In this document: positions 51,447 through 54,094 of the stretch, piece by piece
Numbering within the stretch: position 1 is the first letter of the stretch
How the letters are laid out: every line of letters begins with the position of its first letter
Assembly: GCA_030431435.1 (NCBI GenBank)
Contig: JAUIJI010000003.1
Span: forward strand, 1 to 54,094
Length of the DNA stretch: 54,094 nucleotides
Direction: 5' to 3'
Source of the DNA: Alphaproteobacteria bacterium
Lineage (GTDB): Bacteria; Pseudomonadota; Alphaproteobacteria; Sphingomonadales; Sphingomonadaceae
Notes under the pieces: generated by a model
Seen by the model: only the letters and a program-made list of their open reading frames with translations
The model's database searches: none
What the model was told of the DNA's origin: nothing
Made by a program: the position numbers and the translations under genes

Positions 51447-51956
51447 ATGAAGAAAACGACGTTGATGGCACTTGGCGCCAGCCTCGCTCTGGCGGCGGGT
51501 GCGGCCCATGCACAAACCTCTGCCTGGGGCTATTTCGAAGGCGAAAACGGCCTGCTGCAAGCGGGCGTGGGCAATGCCGAAGGCCAGCAGATCATCCTCA
51601 AATGCGACGAGGATGGCGACAACAAGGTCTATGCTGCGATCCATTCGCCAGACAGCCTTGCCGGTGCCCAGCAACGCCCGCCCGCTCGCGACGTGAAGCT
51701 GCAGTTCGATGGCGGACGGATCGTCGACACACGCTTCCGCTTCCACCCCAACACCGCCATCGCGCTCAACAATCGCCGCGAGGCCGTGCTGGCTGACCTG
51801 CTCGGCCCGATGGTAGATGCTGACGAAGTGACGATGTGGCTCGACCCGGAAGATGGTACGGAAATCCGCATGATCTTTACCGTCACCGGCGCGCGCGACG
51901 CGATCAACCGGGTGTTCGAAAGCTGCGGAGACAGCGCCAACCCCGTCGCCAGATAA
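51447..51956 (+). CDS. Small secreted hypothetical protein
   Basis: 169 residues. A clean signal peptide (KKTTLMALGASLALAAGAAHAQ) gives a mature periplasmic protein of about 148 residues. The rest is a mix of short beta strands with conserved-looking LKCDEDGDNKVYAAI and EIRMIFTVTGARDAINRVFESCGD; the two Cys could form a disulfide. No family is recognised with confidence. ATG 51447 has the strong GGAGGGA site, which could pair with the C-rich loop of the small RNA at 10886-10970, though that is only a base-pairing idea. It stands between the AI-2E gene and sodB and shares a bidirectional terminator with the latter. Confidence 0.75.
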   Translation: MKKTTLMALGASLALAAGAAHAQTSAWGYFEGENGLLQAGVGNAEGQQIILKCDEDGDNKVYAAIHSPDSLAGAQQRPPARDVKLQFDGGRIVDTRFRFHPNTAIALNNRREAVLADLLGPMVDADEVTMWLDPEDGTEIRMIFTVTGARDAINRVFESCGDSANPVAR

Positions 51957-51973
51957 AGAGGCGGCAGGAACGA

Positions 51974-52012
51974 AAAAGGCCCGCCTTGCCGTGGTGGCAG
52001 GGCGGGCCTTTT
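51974..52012. terminator. Bidirectional terminator between the secreted protein and sodB
   Basis: AAAAGGCCCGCC (51974-51985) pairs with GGCGGGCCTTTT (52001-52012). A-rich and T-rich flanks suit termination from both sides, and the two neighbouring genes converge here. Confidence 0.88.
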
Positions 52013-52031
52013 GCTTGCGTTGCGAACGCTA

Positions 52032-52643
52032 TCAGGCGGGGTAGGTCCAGGCCGAACCGCGCGCCAGATTGTCGGCTGCGAAATCCCAGTTCAGCAGGTC
52101 GTTCACCACGGCCTTGAGGTAAGCCGGACGAGCATTGCGGTGGTCGATGTAATAGGCGTGCTCCCACACGTCGATCACCAGCAGCGGGTTGAAATCGCTG
52201 TCGGCGATCGTGTCACCGTCATGGGTTTCCTCGATCGAGAGCTTGCCGTCCTTTTCGGCCAGCCACACCCAGCCGCTGGCGAAGTGGCCAGCACCGCGCG
52301 CTTCAAGCTGCGACTTGAGTTCATCCAGCGAGCCGAAAGCAGCATCGATCTTGTCAGCCAGATCACCCGAAGGGCCGTTGGAGGACGGGGTCAGCGAATG
52401 CCAGTAGAAACCGTGGTTCCAGCTCTGCGCGGCATTGTTGAACAGGCCCTGGTTGGAACCGCGGGCTGCAACGATCACCTCTTCCAGGCTCTTGCCGTCA
52501 AGGTCGCCGCCGGCAATCGCATCGTTCATCTTGCTGATGTAGGTGGCGTGGTGCTTGCCATGGTGGAAGCTCAACGTTTCCGCAGAGATAGCGGGTGCGA
52601 GGGCTTCACTGTCATAGGGCAGCGGCAGAAGTTCGAAAGCCAT
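52032..52643 (-). CDS. sodB: Superoxide dismutase, iron type
   Basis: 203 residues. Metal-ligand regions are FHHGKHHATY, QSWNHGFYWH and DVWEHAYYIDHRN, with AAQSWNHGFYW characteristic of the iron form (manganese forms usually read differently there). It turns superoxide into oxygen and peroxide in the cytoplasm. ATG 52643 follows GGAGGATCCCT. Divergent from glmM with 147 bases between starts. No EcfG-type site is found before it, so the GSR does not seem to control it directly. Normal length. Confidence 0.95.
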   Translation of the reverse strand: MAFELLPLPYDSEALAPAISAETLSFHHGKHHATYISKMNDAIAGGDLDGKSLEEVIVAARGSNQGLFNNAAQSWNHGFYWHSLTPSSNGPSGDLADKIDAAFGSLDELKSQLEARGAGHFASGWVWLAEKDGKLSIEETHDGDTIADSDFNPLLVIDVWEHAYYIDHRNARPAYLKAVVNDLLNWDFAADNLARGSAWTYPA

Positions 52644-52790
52644 GAGGGATCCTCCTGTTTAAAAGACGTGTATCCAACCAATGCGCCAGAAGCACAATGG
52701 TTGCAAAACTGTTCAGTGGGCGTGACATTGGCGTTGAGGCGCGCCATTGCAAGCGCAGATTTGCTATTACCTGCCAAAGGACATGATTGA

Positions 52791-54094
52791 ATGGCACGCA
52801 GCTATTTCGGGACCGACGGGATCCGCGGACGCGCCAATGCCGACAAGCTGACCGCCGCCACGGCGATGAAAGTGGGCCAGGCCGCCGGCAAGCACTTCCT
52901 GCGCGGCGACCACCGCCACCGGGTGGTGATCGGCAAGGATACGCGCCTGTCTGGCTACATGATGGAAAACGCGCTGACCGCCGGATTCACCAGCGTGGGC
53001 ATGGATGTGATCCTCACCGGCCCACTGCCGACGCCGGCCGTGGCACTGCTCGCTCGCGAAATGCGGGCAGACCTTGGCGTGATGATTTCCGCCAGCCACA
53101 ACAAGTTTGCCGACAATGGCATCAAGCTGTTCGGCCCGGACGGCTTCAAGCTTTCCGACGAGGACGAAGAGGCAATCGAGGCCGAGATGGGCCGCGAGCA
53201 GGAACTGGCGCAAGCCCAGCACATCGGCCGCGCGCGCCGGATCGACGATGCGCGCGGGCGCTATATCCACGCCGTCAAGCAGTCGCTCTCGGACGATATC
53301 CGGCTCGATGGCCTCAAGATCGTGGTCGATTGCGCGCATGGCGCGGCCTACACCGTGGCCCCGACTGCCATCTGGGAACTGGGTGCCAAGGTCGTGGCGA
53401 TGGGCGTCAGCCCCAATGGCCTCAACATCAATGACGGTGTCGGCTCGACGGATCTTGGCGCAATCAAGGCACGGGTGGTGGACGAAGGCGCGGATATCGG
53501 CATCGCGCTGGATGGCGATGCGGACCGGCTGATCGTGATCGACGAGAAGGGCGAGGAGGTCGATGGCGACCAGATCATGGCGCTGATCGGCACCACCATG
53601 GCGGATCAGGGCTTGCTCAGCCGCGCCGGGATAGTCGCCACGGTCATGTCCAACCTTGGCCTTGAGCGTTTCCTTGCTGACAGGGGGCTGGACCTTATCC
53701 GCACCAAGGTGGGTGATCGTTACGTGCTCGAAGCGATGAAGGCGGGTGGATACAATGTCGGCGGAGAGCAGTCGGGCCACATGATCCTGACTGATCACGC
53801 CACCACCGGCGATGGCACGATTGCCGCGCTGCAGGTGCTCGGCGCGCTGGTGCGCAGCGGCAAGCCCGCTTCCGAATTGCTGCACCTGTTCGATCCGGTG
53901 CCGCAGCTGCTCAAGAACGTGCGCTATGACAGCGGCGATCCGCTGTCTGCCGCATCGGTGAAGGAAGCCATTGCTTCGGCGGAGGCCGACCTTGCCGGAT
54001 CGGGCAGGCTGGTGATCCGCAAGTCCGGCACCGAGCCGCTGATCCGCGTGATGGCAGAAGGCGATGACGAGGCGAAGGTCCACCGCCTGGTGGA
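52791..54094 (+). CDS. glmM: GlmM, phosphoglucosamine mutase (5' part, runs off the window)
   Basis: About 434 codons are present of the usual 445 or so; the 3' end is cut by the window edge. The N-terminal [11 protein letters not shown], the phosphoserine loop [14 protein letters not shown] near residue 100, the magnesium loop DGDADR near residue 243, the sugar-binding GGEQSGH and the final [12 protein letters not shown] appear in order. It turns glucosamine-6-phosphate into glucosamine-1-phosphate for UDP-GlcNAc, and so feeds peptidoglycan and LPS. The start ATG 52791 is the family start. It is the plus-strand neighbour of sodB. Confidence 0.95.
   Translation, partial: MARSYFGTDGIRGRANADKLTAATAMKVGQAAGKHFLRGDHRHRVVIGKDTRLSGYMMENALTAGFTSVGMDVILTGPLPTPAVALLAREMRADLGVMISASHNKFADNGIKLFGPDGFKLSDEDEEAIEAEMGREQELAQAQHIGRARRIDDARGRYIHAVKQSLSDDIRLDGLKIVVDCAHGAAYTVAPTAIWELGAKVVAMGVSPNGLNINDGVGSTDLGAIKARVVDEGADIGIALDGDADRLIVIDEKGEEVDGDQIMALIGTTMADQGLLSRAGIVATVMSNLGLERFLADRGLDLIRTKVGDRYVLEAMKAGGYNVGGEQSGHMILTDHATTGDGTIAALQVLGALVRSGKPASELLHLFDPVPQLLKNVRYDSGDPLSAASVKEAIASAEADLAGSGRLVIRKSGTEPLIRVMAEGDDEAKVHRLV

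Noticed and set aside
52644-52790. EcfG promoter before sodB
   Set aside because: No GGAAC/GTT pair with the right spacing on the minus strand.

Overview
The window is GC-rich chromosomal DNA of an alphaproteobacterium, most likely a sphingomonad (Sphingomonadales, Erythrobacteraceae-like). This rests on a PhyR/NepR/EcfG general stress response (GSR) with an HWE kinase, LptF/LptG and ClpS genes, class I PHA synthase with phasin, and a dense set of SDR, GMC, ALDH and IlvD-type catabolic genes. The species cannot be named from sequence alone.

Layout. 0-9.4 kb: a catabolic block. It has a plus-strand run (zinc ADH, secreted MBL hydrolase, medium-chain dehydrogenase, MATE exporter) and a minus-strand run (E1 alpha, E1 beta, a free-standing lipoyl domain, TIM-barrel isomerase, two SDRs). 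9.5-11.5 kb: a ModE-type DNA-binding protein, phyR, an unannotated small RNA locus and a single-domain response regulator. 11.5-19.4 kb: a GNAT-like protein, a fatty acid desaturase, two GMC oxidoreductases, an aldehyde dehydrogenase and a SnoaL-like protein. 19.4-24 kb: phosphoglucomutase, lptG, lptF, clpS. 24.1-28.1 kb: phasin, a secreted FG-GAP protein and phaC. 28.3-35 kb: an AlaC-like aminotransferase, an OmpR-type regulator, an MFS transporter, an IlvD/Edd dehydratase and an FAD oxidoreductase. 35.1-36.1 kb: tRNA-Cys, tRNA-Thr and queH. 36.4-38.7 kb: an AT-richer island of RAYT-type repeats with a RAYT transposase, a lipoprotein gene and a DUF4272 gene. 38.7-47.3 kb: a fused HyuA-HyuB oxoprolinase, a two-subunit molybdenum hydroxylase and modABC. 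47.3-50.1 kb: HWE kinase, nepR and ecfG. 50.2-54.1 kb: AI-2E transporter, a small secreted protein, an iron-type SOD and the 5' part of glmM.

The most interesting signal is the GSR circuit. Five sites fit the EcfG promoter pattern, GGAAC, a 16-nt spacer, then (C/G)GTT. They lie before phyR, before a single-domain response regulator, before nepR-ecfG, before the HWE kinase (on the opposite strand of the nepR site), and before a stretch with no ORF. That stretch encodes an approximately 85-nt transcript with a 10-bp hairpin carrying a C-rich loop and a perfect 12-bp terminator stem followed by T residues. It looks like an EcfG-controlled small RNA of the GsrN type, next to phyR.

Other items: a ModE-box-like dyad just upstream of modA; three adjacent gene modules each bracketed by RAYT repeats, one with a possible toxin tail before a DUF4272 gene; and an acetoin-dehydrogenase-like E1 pair whose only local E2 part is an 80-residue lipoyl carrier.
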